Assembly: GCF_021646545.1 (NCBI RefSeq)
Contig: NZ_JAKIRP010000002.1
Location: forward strand, 434,001 to 498,000
Source: Chitinophaga filiformis
GTDB taxonomy: Bacteria; Bacteroidota; Bacteroidia; Chitinophagales; Chitinophagaceae
DNA: 64,000 nucleotides
Reading direction: 5' to 3'
A model generated the notes under the pieces. That model searched no databases. It saw only the letters and a list, made by a program, of their open reading frames with translations, and had not been told where the DNA came from. This document shows, piece after piece, positions 42,755 through 50,952 of this stretch; position 1 is the first letter of the stretch; the number at the start of each line of letters is the position of its first letter. The translations under genes were made by a program, and so were the position numbers.

Positions 42755-44230
42755 TTACTCCCCCAGGAGCATACCTTTCCCTTCAAAGATAGGCTTAAAT
42801 CCCAGGGATTTGATCCTGGCCGACAAATATTTCAGCATCTCATCAGCCCTTGCCTGGGTACGTGGCATGGCCAGTATTTCAGGGGCGGCAGACAATAAAC
42901 GGGCTGCCATTCCGGTAGCTGCCGGACATGCCATACTGGTGCCATCCATGATGGCGTAACGGTCGTTAGGGAAAGTGGAAATAATGCCTACGCCTGGTGC
43001 TGTCAGGTCTGTTTCCGGGCCGATGTTGGAGAAGTCCGCAATGAAATTGGCCTTATCCTTTCCATAAGGCGCTTTTATAATAGCAGTTTGTACGGTACGG
43101 GCGGGGAAGGTCTTTTTTCTACCCATCGCCGATACGGCTACAGACAGGCTGTAAGAGGCAGGGAAGCTCACCTTCTCGCGGTCGTCATTGCCATTGGCAC
43201 AAAAGCACAATACGCCGGCATTGTAAGCCTGTTTGATATAACTGATGATACCTTCATCCTGTTCAGCTTCTCCCAGGCTCATATTGATGAGATCACATCT
43301 GTCGAGGATGGCCTGGTTGATAGCCTTCATGATATAGAAATTAGAGGCAGCTTGACCTACAGGGAATACCCGGTAACTAAAGATCTCCACACCTGCTGCC
43401 ATACCATGTATGCCTCCTGATGCGCCGATGATGCCAGCCACGTGTGTGCCATGTCCTTCGCCGTTGTCTTTGTAATCTTTCGGGTCTTCATCTTTTACAC
43501 AATTCATCCCACCAGATACCATGAGGTCTTTATGCGGGCCAACGCCTGTATCGATAACAGCTATTCGGATACTGGCAGGGATGGAGGGCCAGCCTGCAGT
43601 GTGATAAAAATGCCGTAATACATCTTTGTAGTTGATGTCAATAGATGTCAGTGCGATATTGAGTGTGGTGGTAGCGGTAAAGCTGCTGCGATAATATCCC
43701 CAGTAACTATGTTCCGGGTAAACATACATCCGCTGTATGCGTTTACCCTTCAGGTTGAGTGTGACCCTGCCTTTGCTGTTGGTGGTACCGGAATCGCCCA
43801 GTCTGTTTACAAAATCAGTAAAGGCTACGATGTATATATCTTTGAGCAGATTGCCAGCTTTGTCTGTTACTGTGATCTGCAGCTTATTATTGATCTGGTT
43901 TTTCTTCGCCTTTTTCTCTATTGCTTCGCGATAAATAATGGCCTTTTTATAAAACTTCTCCCTGATGATCCTGAAGCCCGGATAAGAGAAGCGGAAATCT
44001 GCCAGCTCATCGTTGCTGAGTTCTACCAGTTTGGCGCCATCTTCCTGTATTGAGTCCAGTACCTTTACGGGAATCTTTTTCTCCTGTCTGGCGGGCATCC
44101 TCGCATTGAGTTTCAGTAATTCACTTTTAACAGCAGGTTCGAGTACTGTAGTGAGGAAGTCTTTCACTTTCGGGTTGGTATCTTCGTTGGTCTGGGTTTG
44201 AGTAGCGGGCAGCAGGATGAAGTTTGCCAT
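42755..44230 (-). CDS. Subtilisin-like serine protease (S8) without signal peptide
   Basis: A 491-residue subtilase with an intact triad: Asp227 in VIDTGVG, His260 in GHGTHVAG and Ser432 in GTSMACP, plus the oxyanion Asn348. Residues 50-95 (VKVLDSIQEDGAKLVELS and following) resemble a propeptide, and residues 115-195 form a small carboxypeptidase-regulatory-like beta domain with LQITVTDKAGN. The N-terminus MANFILLPATQTQ is not a signal peptide, so the enzyme may act in the cytoplasm or leave by another route. The gene ends nine bases before the small inhibitor-like gene, which suggests coupled expression. It is divergent from the esterase at 44336. Confidence 0.88.
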   Translation of the reverse strand: MANFILLPATQTQTNEDTNPKVKDFLTTVLEPAVKSELLKLNARMPARQEKKIPVKVLDSIQEDGAKLVELSNDELADFRFSYPGFRIIREKFYKKAIIYREAIEKKAKKNQINNKLQITVTDKAGNLLKDIYIVAFTDFVNRLGDSGTTNSKGRVTLNLKGKRIQRMYVYPEHSYWGYYRSSFTATTTLNIALTSIDINYKDVLRHFYHTAGWPSIPASIRIAVIDTGVGPHKDLMVSGGMNCVKDEDPKDYKDNGEGHGTHVAGIIGASGGIHGMAAGVEIFSYRVFPVGQAASNFYIMKAINQAILDRCDLINMSLGEAEQDEGIISYIKQAYNAGVLCFCANGNDDREKVSFPASYSLSVAVSAMGRKKTFPARTVQTAIIKAPYGKDKANFIADFSNIGPETDLTAPGVGIISTFPNDRYAIMDGTSMACPAATGMAARLLSAAPEILAMPRTQARADEMLKYLSARIKSLGFKPIFEGKGMLLGE

Positions 44231-44335
44231 GGATGTAACTTTTGATAGTGAAAAAAGTATACTGACAGTTGCTCTTACTAATTTACTAATTTATACGGCC
44301 GGTAAAGTATATCTTGTAGTAAAACTACTTAGTCT

Positions 44336-45211
44336 ATGCAACGCAGGTACGTTCTTCTGGCATTGCTCCTCCTGGTGCCATTTTCCACGATTATAGCCCA
44401 GGATACCGCCAAGACTTTCTATTTGTGGCCTAACGGTGCCCCCGGGTACGAAAACCGGAAAAACGAATCGGAAGAGGCCAAAGATTATTATGTGAAGAAC
44501 ATCCATAATCCCTCTGTCACGATCTATCTTCCTCCGAAGGAAAAAGCGACCGGTGCTGCGGTGGTGATCTGTCCGGGAGGAGGCTTTCGTTTGCTTGTGT
44601 ACAATTCCGAAGGGCGAGATCCTGCCCGTTTCCTGAACAGTATAGGCGTAGCCGCGATCATTCTGAAATACCGCCTGTTCCGTGAGGAGAACTCGCCTTA
44701 TACGCTCGAAAAGGAGATCAGGCAGGATGCCTACCGTGCTATGCGTTTTGTGCGCAGTCATGCAACCGAATGGAACATTGATACGAACCGGGTGGGCATC
44801 TGGGGCTTTTCAGCCGGAGGAGAAGTGGTGGCTCAGGTGGCGTATGGCCGGGGGGATGGTGATCCGAAAGCCAAAGACCCTATCGACCGCCTGAATGGTA
44901 AGCCGGATTTCCAGATATTAGTGTATCCGGGGCCCCTGGGCATTCCGGAAAAGGTGCCGGCAGATGCACCCAAAGCTTTCCTGATCGCCTCCAACGATGA
45001 TGAATGCTGTTCTGCACCTATTGTCAGCCTCCTGGAGCGCTATAGGGAGGCAAAAGTGCCAGTAGAGGCACATATTTTCGCTAATGGCAACCATGCCTTC
45101 AATATGGGTTACCGCTCCAATTTACAGTCCGTCCGCGCGTGGCCACAGCTGCTCACCAACTGGATGACGGATTGTAAACTCCTTTCTCCGGCAACTACAG
45201 CCGCCAGATAA
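44336..45211 (+). CDS. Alpha/beta-hydrolase, exported acetyl-esterase-like
   Basis: A 291-residue protein with signal peptide MQRRYVLLALLLLVPFSTIIAQ. The oxyanion segment VVICPGGGFRLL, the nucleophile elbow GFSAGGE, the Asp/Glu acid region at ASNDDECC and the base in NGNHAFNMG complete the active site. LWPNGAPGYE is a conserved N-terminal feature of Bacteroidota carbohydrate esterase and BD-FAE-like families. It would remove acyl groups from polysaccharides in the periplasm. No glycoside hydrolase sits beside it. It is followed by a hairpin and is probably monocistronic. Confidence 0.85.
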   Translation: MQRRYVLLALLLLVPFSTIIAQDTAKTFYLWPNGAPGYENRKNESEEAKDYYVKNIHNPSVTIYLPPKEKATGAAVVICPGGGFRLLVYNSEGRDPARFLNSIGVAAIILKYRLFREENSPYTLEKEIRQDAYRAMRFVRSHATEWNIDTNRVGIWGFSAGGEVVAQVAYGRGDGDPKAKDPIDRLNGKPDFQILVYPGPLGIPEKVPADAPKAFLIASNDDECCSAPIVSLLERYREAKVPVEAHIFANGNHAFNMGYRSNLQSVRAWPQLLTNWMTDCKLLSPATTAAR

Positions 45212-45238
45212 GCAATTTCAAAAATTCAATAGCAGTGC

Positions 45239-45263
45239 AGGAGTACGGCCTTGTCGTACTCCT
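45239..45263 (+). terminator. Hairpin after the esterase gene
   Basis: A perfect 9-bp stem AGGAGTACG/CGTACTCCT with a 7-base loop, 28 bases after the stop. The T run is weak. Confidence 0.55.
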
Positions 45264-45466
45264 ATATGTGCTTGATATCAATGCTGTCCCTGATGATAAG
45301 GGACCAACTTGAAAAACTGAGGGCAAGGCTATGCCTACCCGCTTTTAAGGAGGGAACAACACCTATCAAATAATTGTCGCTGGCTGGCAGATTGGAGAAT
45401 ATTCCAGCTATACAGGTAAAAGTCCCCAATCAGAAAGAAGCCATTCGTAAACAGTGAAGACGTTTT

Positions 45467-46006
45467 TTATGTAAGCAGCAATTCCTTCACCGTATACCTC
45501 CCCGGCAAATTTTCCACTTCCACAACGACTTTACCGCCTGCAGGCAACGCTGTTGCTTTATAATGCCAATCAACGCCGTTCCAGCCTAAAACTGCCCGCC
45601 CACTCTCAGTAACAACACCGTCAGCGTCTACTACCTTTACCTCTACTTCTGCTACGCGGAACTCATTTTTCGCAGTCACTACCACTTCCTCCTTTTCTAA
45701 CCTGATACTTTGGATCTCAGGACTGTTGTAAGCATCCTTCACTGCCATATTATAGGCATTTTGTCCTGGGCCCGCCAGCGACGCATTGTAGGCTTTTACC
45801 TCCGGATCAGCCATCATTAGCTGCGCACGTGCCGAAGCAATGGTCATCCTCTCCCTTGCTTCTAACTGCTTTTGGGTAGGCTTTTTCCTTGAAGGGCCAC
45901 GTTTGGTCGCCATAATGATCTGCCCATTCCGTTCGTAGATCGTGAGTTGTTTGCCGAGGGTTCCCCGTACAAATTGGAGGAGGATATTGTCTTTAACAAT
46001 GGCCAT
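45467..46006 (-). CDS. Hypothetical protein with basic linker and C-terminal beta domain
   Basis: The 179-residue product has no signal peptide. The first 30 residues (IVKDNILLQFVRGTLGKQLT, then IMATKRGPSRKKPTQKQ) are unusual, with a highly basic linker. A helical part follows, rich in Ala, Asn and Tyr ('GPGQNAYNMAVKDAYNSPEI'). The C-terminal 70 residues read as a beta-sandwich ('EVKVVDADGVV', 'GKVVVEVENLPGRYTV'). I recall similar Bacteroidota proteins with an N-terminal GTLGK and an internal R-K-K-P sequence but cannot name a family. It stands alone. Confidence 0.6.
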   Translation of the reverse strand: MAIVKDNILLQFVRGTLGKQLTIYERNGQIIMATKRGPSRKKPTQKQLEARERMTIASARAQLMMADPEVKAYNASLAGPGQNAYNMAVKDAYNSPEIQSIRLEKEEVVVTAKNEFRVAEVEVKVVDADGVVTESGRAVLGWNGVDWHYKATALPAGGKVVVEVENLPGRYTVKELLLT

Positions 46007-46411
46007 AAAAAGGTTTTTTGAGGTTATTAATTACAAGTGTACTGTTTCGCTTCTCTAAGGTATCGATAAACTTTCATAATTGACACCAAAATTATATTTA
46101 AAGGTCACTTCAATATCGAAAAGATATATAAATACCCTTTTGATACCCTTTTAATACCCTTGTGGAGACCTTTCAGTAAGTTTATCGCGAACCGATAGCG
46201 TACTTCCCGAGCAGGAGAAAGGATTAAGTATACCTGGGTAGTCTTATTATTTTGATGTGTGAGATTGCCGGATGGTTTAAGCCATTCGATCAGGATTGCC
46301 ATGCAAAGGAGCCCCCGGCGATTAAAAACATATCGATATATGACATTTTAATGACACTGTAGGAGAGGGCATCTACGTCTTTCAAGAAGCATAATCGATA
46401 AATTTGCATCA
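46007..46411. other. Intergenic region with 11-bp tandem repeats and TATCGATA sites
   Basis: Three 11-base tandem copies of ATACCCTTTTG or close variants lie at 46132-46164. TATCGATA occurs at 46061-46068 and, as part of a 10-bp palindrome ATATCGATAT, at 46330-46339; ATCGATA recurs at 46394-46400. ArsR proteins bind short AT-rich inverted repeats, so the last two are candidates for the adjacent ArsR protein. No gene was supported. Confidence 0.4.
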
Positions 46412-46699
46412 ATGAATAAGAAATTAGACATTAAAAGAATTGAAAAGATCTCCAAAGCACTTGGCGACCCCTACCGTATTAAGATCATGGAGGCCATACG
46501 AAAAGAGCAGGACTGGACCCCATGTACTTTGATACTTAATATGCTTGACCTGGCGCAGTCTACTGTTTCCCACCACATCAAACAGCTGGTAGACGCCGAT
46601 CTGTTGCTGGCCGAAAAAGAAGGCCGTAATACAAAATATAAGATCAATAAAGAGGTCTTTGAAGAGTATGTAACATTCCTGTCGCTCTTCACCGCATAA
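46412..46699 (+). CDS. ArsR-family transcriptional regulator
   Basis: A 95-residue winged helix-turn-helix: KISKALGDPYRIKIMEAIRK (helices 1-2), then TLILNMLDLAQSTVSHHIKQ, which is the helix-turn-helix with the S-T-V-S-H-H recognition helix, and a beta hairpin wing (LLLAEKEGRNTKYKIN). No Cys-rich metal site such as CxC is in the sequence; Cys41 near the helix-turn-helix is single. It is therefore probably not a classical metal sensor. A TAAATTTG at 46399-46406 lies only five bases before the ATG, which would produce a leaderless transcript if it is the -7 element, but no -33 element was found. It is followed by a GNAT gene. Confidence 0.85.
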   Translation: MNKKLDIKRIEKISKALGDPYRIKIMEAIRKEQDWTPCTLILNMLDLAQSTVSHHIKQLVDADLLLAEKEGRNTKYKINKEVFEEYVTFLSLFTA

Positions 46700-46730
46700 G
46701 GTTTATTTTCAAACAAGCTCAATCTGTACC

Positions 46731-47405
46731 ATGCATAACTATGCTGCATTAGATAACCCGGTATGGCACGCCTTACAAACAACGCATAAAGCATTTGCAC
46801 AGGGAACTGAACGCGTTCAGCGCTATCCTGCCGATACGCTGCAATTTGTGGGATGTGCCGATCCACTGCGCGCTGATCTGAATGAAATATTACCCTGGAC
46901 AGCTGTAGGGGAGAAAATGATCATGATAGGCGAGCTACCTGTTTTACCATCCAACTGGACGCTGCTCCGGCAACTGGATTGTATACAGATGATATGCGAT
47001 GAACCAACGTCCGTTGCCAGCCCCGATGTAGTTCAACTGGACAATGTTGAAGAAATGCTGGCGCTTGTCAATCTCGTGCAGCCGGGATTCTTTTATAAGC
47101 ATACACCTTTACTGGGGACTTACTATGGCATATATCAGGAAGGACAGCTTGTTGCTATCGCGGGTGAACGTACGAAGATAACTGGATTGGTAGAAGTGAG
47201 CGCTGTATGCACACACCCGGAATTTACAGGCAGAGGATATGCGCAACAGCTGGTAGCACATATTGTGAATAAGCAAGTAGCGGAGGGCAATGCGTTGTAT
47301 TTACATTTCCTGACGAATAACGAGCGGGCAAGGAAGGTGTATGAGCGACTAGGGTTCAGAGATAGGAGGCCGATTGTGTTTTGGGAAATTGTGAGGAACA
47401 CATAA
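46731..47405 (+). CDS. GNAT-family N-acetyltransferase
   Basis: The 224-residue product has a GNAT domain in its C-terminal half. 'LVEVSAVCTHPEFTGRGYAQ' gives motif A, the acetyl-CoA pyrophosphate-binding R-G-x-[GA]-[YA] region (residues about 158-182), and FLTNNERARKVYERLGFR is motif B. The N-terminal half has no clear relationship, though it probably folds as a second, degenerate GNAT copy. It is 31 bases after the ArsR gene and may share its transcript. Substrate is unknown. Confidence 0.85.
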   Translation: MHNYAALDNPVWHALQTTHKAFAQGTERVQRYPADTLQFVGCADPLRADLNEILPWTAVGEKMIMIGELPVLPSNWTLLRQLDCIQMICDEPTSVASPDVVQLDNVEEMLALVNLVQPGFFYKHTPLLGTYYGIYQEGQLVAIAGERTKITGLVEVSAVCTHPEFTGRGYAQQLVAHIVNKQVAEGNALYLHFLTNNERARKVYERLGFRDRRPIVFWEIVRNT

Positions 47406-47563
47406 GTAGGCTGATTAGTTAACCTTCATTGTGACGAAGACGAAAATAAAGCAGTCAATTCTTTTCTTTTAAATGATCCGAAACTAACGCTCGGTATTAT
47501 AAATCCTGCCTCTATCACTCAAGATAAGAAGTTTGAAATTAGCTGAAAATATTACCCCACTAT

Positions 47564-47594
47564 TTTGGTGGACTATTAATTTATCCTATTTTTG
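47564..47594 (+). promoter_or_regulatory. Consensus promoter upstream of the leader peptide and SusCD
   Basis: TTTG at 47564-47567, 19 bases, then TATTTTTG at 47587-47594, an ideal Bacteroidota sigma site. Transcription should begin near 47601, leaving about 245 bases before the SusC start. Confidence 0.75.
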
Positions 47595-47652
47595 CAGTGC
47601 CCGATATGTTATTTCAGCAATGACTGGGATAAACGACAAGAACCAGGATTAT

Positions 47653-47736
47653 ATGAAACCAGCTGTACTTTTATCAACTTTACTCCATTCAACATCTTTG
47701 TCTGTAAGCATTAGTTGCTACTGTAGCTCTTCCTGA
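47653..47736 (+). CDS. Putative leader peptide ending in Cys and Ser codons
   Basis: A 27-codon frame begins at an ATG with AGGA seven bases before it (CCAGGATTAT before ATG). It reads M-K-P-A-V-L-L-S-T-L-L-H-S-T-S-L and ends I-S-C-Y-C-S-S-S. Eight of the last 15 residues are Ser or Cys. An alternative ATG at 47620 adds 11 residues. It lies inside the leader of the SusCD transcript, downstream of a consensus promoter, and is followed by an inverted repeat at 47766-47788. This is the layout of a leader-peptide attenuator that senses charged tRNA-Cys or tRNA-Ser. It has no known family and the role is inference. Confidence 0.5.
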   Translation: MKPAVLLSTLLHSTSLSVSISCYCSSS

Positions 47737-47765
47737 TTTACACACATAATAAATTTAACTATTGC

Positions 47766-47788
47766 CAGCTGCTTTCACCCGGCAGCTG
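47766..47788 (+). promoter_or_regulatory. Hairpin between leader peptide and SusC
   Basis: CAGCTGC (47766-47772) and GCAGCTG (47782-47788) form a 7-bp stem around a 9-base loop, 30 bases after the leader peptide stop and 59 before the SusC ATG. There is no strong T run, so a terminator role is uncertain. Confidence 0.4.
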
Positions 47789-47846
47789 AATAACATACTA
47801 TTGCCTCCAGGTAATGTATTTCTCTATTCTTATAATCTAAACACGC

Positions 47847-50800
47847 ATGTTCAAGAAAAATGTAACCCTCGTGCTTACGCTGCTATTAAGCACAGGGCTT
47901 TTTGCGCAGCAAAGACAGGTACAGGGACAGGTACTGGCTGCAGAAAACAGGCAGCCATTGCCAGGAGTAACTGTCAAGATCAACCGTACTTCCGTTGGTA
48001 CGGCGACAGATCAGGACGGACGCTTTCAGCTGAATGTTCCCGGCAACAAGACAGTGCTTTCAGTTTCCTTCATTGGCAGGGAAACCGTTGAAACGGAAGT
48101 ACATGAAGGTGACGCGAATATCACCATTCTTCTGAAGCCTGCTAATACTACGCTGGACGAAGTAGTAGCAGTGGCTTACACAAGTGTAAAACGTTCGGGA
48201 TATCCGGGGGCCGTATCAACAGTAAGTGCAGAGAAGATCAATAACCGGCTCACACCTAATGTGACCAATGCTTTGCAAGGATTAGTCACGGGGCTGCAAA
48301 CCACATCGGCCAATGGACAACCGGGTAACAGCTCCACTATACGTATCCGCGGTGTTGGCTCTATCAATGCTTCCAGCGCTCCCTTGTTCGTTGTGGATGG
48401 CGCGCCGTACGACGGTGACATTAATGCACTCAACGCGGCAGACATTGCGGCTATCAGTGTATTGAAAGATGCTGCTGCTGCCAACTTGTATGGTTCTCGT
48501 GCTGCCAATGGCGTTATCATCATCACAACCAAACAGGGTAAGAAGGGAGAATCGGCAGTGAATGCTGTATTTAATCAGGGTTGGAGCAGCCGCGCTGTGG
48601 AGGACTATGACAAGATCAATACAGATCAGTATTTTCAGCTTTACTGGGAAGCATTACGTAACAAGCAACTGACGAACGGACAAACGCCGGCACAGGCGGC
48701 GGCTACAGCCAGTGCACGTGTCGTGTCAGATCTGGGTATCAATCCATATGGTCCTGACTTTCCTCAGCCCGTTGGTACAGACGGCAAAATTGTAGCAGGA
48801 GCGAGGCCTTTATGGAATGATGACTGGGAAAAAGGTATACAGCAATCCGGAAAATATACACAGGCACAGCTCAGCTTCAGTGGTGGGAGTGACAAATCTA
48901 CTTACTATGTCAGCGGTGGCTATGTCAATAATGAAGGTGCTTACATGGGTTCCGGCTTCAAACGTTATAATGTGCGAAGTAATATCACCTTGCAGGCAAA
49001 GCCATGGCTGAAGGCTGGTCTGAATGTAACGGGTTCCAGCTCTGCACAGGATTATCCTACATCCGCTGATTCACGTACAGACAACGTGGTGCTGTTTGGC
49101 AGAACTGTTCCCAGCTTTTATCCCATCTATCAGCGTAATGCGGACGGTTCTTATAAGCTGGATGCCAGCGGACAAAAGCAGTTTGATTATGGCGCCTATC
49201 GTCCTTCCGCAGCGCTTGCCCGTGAGAATCTGATCGGTTCCCTGCCGCTGGATAAAAACAGGTATACCAATGAGAATGTTTCTGCAAGAACATTCCTCGA
49301 GGCCTCGATTATTAAAACACTGAAATTCAAAACCAGTTATAATATCGATTACGTCAACAACAATTCGCTGGTGTATACCAATCCTATAGTAGGTGGGGAC
49401 GCCGAGATCGGAGGTACTATCAGCAAAGGCAATGGCAGAAAACTGATCTATACCTGGAATAATATTCTTACATACGACATAGACCTCCCGAGCGGTCATC
49501 ATCTTAACCTGCTGGCAGGACATGAATATTATTATTTCAATTCCAGCACCCAGAGCGGCAGCCGGCAGAAGTTTGCACTACCTGACTTGTACGAGCCAGC
49601 GGCAGCTTCTCAGCTGAATGATTTTTCAGGCATTTCAGACAACTATACAAAACTGAGTTTCTTTGGCCAGGGACAATACAATTACCTGAACAGATATTAT
49701 ATCACTGCTTCAGTGAGAAGGGATGGTTCCTCCCGTTTCTCTCCCGATTCCCGTTGGGGTACTTTCTGGTCTACCGGCGCATCCTGGCGCATCTCGGAAG
49801 AAGCATTCCTTCGCTCTGTCAGCTGGCTGAATGCACTGACACTAAAAGGTAGCTATGGCGCTTCCGGCAATGACAATCTGAGTAGCTACTATGCATATCT
49901 GGCGCTTTTTGATATCAAGAACAACCTGGGTAACGGAGGCGTTATCACGTCCAGGCTGGCTACACCAGGCCTGAAATGGGAAAGCAATCTTAACCTGAAC
50001 ATAGGACTCGATTTCGGATTGTTTGACAATAGGTTGTATGGTACCATCAACTATTATAACAGGACCAGCAAGGATCTTTTGTATGCAAAGCCTATGGCGC
50101 CATCTACCGGCTTCGGATCTATCAGCGCGAATATCGGAGCCCTGCGTAACACCGGTGTGGAGCTGGAGCTGAATGTGATACCAGTGCGCACCCGCGATTT
50201 CAAATGGAATATCGGACTAAATGTAGCGCATAACAAAAACAAGATTACAGAGCTGCCACAGAAGGAAATTATCAGTGGCACTAAAAAACTGATGGTGGGC
50301 AGTTCCATTTATGAATTCTACCTGCGTGAATGGGCGGGGGTAGATGCAAAAACCGGTAACCCGCTTTGGTATCAGACCGGTGCAGACGGTAAGAAAGTAA
50401 CTACTACCAACTATGCTGCTGCTACCCAGTACTATGCCGGTTCTGCTTTGCCGGATGTAACGGGAGGCTTCACCAATACGCTTAACTATAAAAATGTTGA
50501 GCTGTCATTCTTATTAGCGTACAGCATCGGTGGTAAAGTACTGGACCTTGATTATGTATCTCTGTTAAGCGGTGCTGCAAGTCCTGGTCGTAACTGGTCT
50601 ACAGAATTATTGGAACGCTGGACGCCTGAGCATACCAACACCGATGTACCAAGACTTACAACTGATAACCTGAACTGGACGTCCACTTCTACACGATTCC
50701 TGTACAGTGCTACTTATGCACGTCTCAAAACGGTCTCACTGGGATATTCATTGCCCGCACAGCTGTTGTCCCGTATGGGTATTGGAAGCCTGAAGGTATA

Positions 50801-50933
50801 TGCCCTGGGTGAAAACCTGCTTACCTTTTACGGTCACCAGGGTATGGACCCGGAACAGTCCATAGATGGTACCACTTACTATCAGTATCCCGCAATGAAG
50901 ACATTCTCGCTGGGTGTACAGATAGGACTCTAA
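47847..50933 (+). CDS. SusC/RagA-family TonB-dependent outer-membrane transporter
   Basis: A 1028-residue SusC-type protein without an STN signalling domain. Signal peptide (MFKKNVTLVLTLLLSTGLFAQ), carboxypeptidase-regulatory-like domain at residues 25-105 (VQGQVLAAENRQPLPGVTVK), TonB-box and plug region at about 110-230 with QGLVTGLQTTSANGQPG, RIRGVGSINASSAPLFVVDG and DAAAANLYGSRAANGVIIIT, then the large barrel ending KTFSLGVQIGL. It forms a pair with the SusD lipoprotein 19 bases downstream. Together they import oligosaccharides, peptides or other ligands via TonB. The substrate is not evident because no enzyme genes are adjacent. Its leader peptide suggests a link to Cys or sulfur. Confidence 0.95.
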   Translation: MFKKNVTLVLTLLLSTGLFAQQRQVQGQVLAAENRQPLPGVTVKINRTSVGTATDQDGRFQLNVPGNKTVLSVSFIGRETVETEVHEGDANITILLKPANTTLDEVVAVAYTSVKRSGYPGAVSTVSAEKINNRLTPNVTNALQGLVTGLQTTSANGQPGNSSTIRIRGVGSINASSAPLFVVDGAPYDGDINALNAADIAAISVLKDAAAANLYGSRAANGVIIITTKQGKKGESAVNAVFNQGWSSRAVEDYDKINTDQYFQLYWEALRNKQLTNGQTPAQAAATASARVVSDLGINPYGPDFPQPVGTDGKIVAGARPLWNDDWEKGIQQSGKYTQAQLSFSGGSDKSTYYVSGGYVNNEGAYMGSGFKRYNVRSNITLQAKPWLKAGLNVTGSSSAQDYPTSADSRTDNVVLFGRTVPSFYPIYQRNADGSYKLDASGQKQFDYGAYRPSAALARENLIGSLPLDKNRYTNENVSARTFLEASIIKTLKFKTSYNIDYVNNNSLVYTNPIVGGDAEIGGTISKGNGRKLIYTWNNILTYDIDLPSGHHLNLLAGHEYYYFNSSTQSGSRQKFALPDLYEPAAASQLNDFSGISDNYTKLSFFGQGQYNYLNRYYITASVRRDGSSRFSPDSRWGTFWSTGASWRISEEAFLRSVSWLNALTLKGSYGASGNDNLSSYYAYLALFDIKNNLGNGGVITSRLATPGLKWESNLNLNIGLDFGLFDNRLYGTINYYNRTSKDLLYAKPMAPSTGFGSISANIGALRNTGVELELNVIPVRTRDFKWNIGLNVAHNKNKITELPQKEIISGTKKLMVGSSIYEFYLREWAGVDAKTGNPLWYQTGADGKKVTTTNYAAATQYYAGSALPDVTGGFTNTLNYKNVELSFLLAYSIGGKVLDLDYVSLLSGAASPGRNWSTELLERWTPEHTNTDVPRLTTDNLNWTSTSTRFLYSATYARLKTVSLGYSLPAQLLSRMGIGSLKVYALGENLLTFYGHQGMDPEQSIDGTTYYQYPAMKTFSLGVQIGL

Positions 50934-50952
50934 TGTGTAACGTTAATATTGA

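Noticed and set aside
46105..46302. 65-codon minus-strand frame upstream of the ArsR gene
   Set aside because: It overlaps the 11-bp repeat array, has no recognised motif and lies where promoters are expected.
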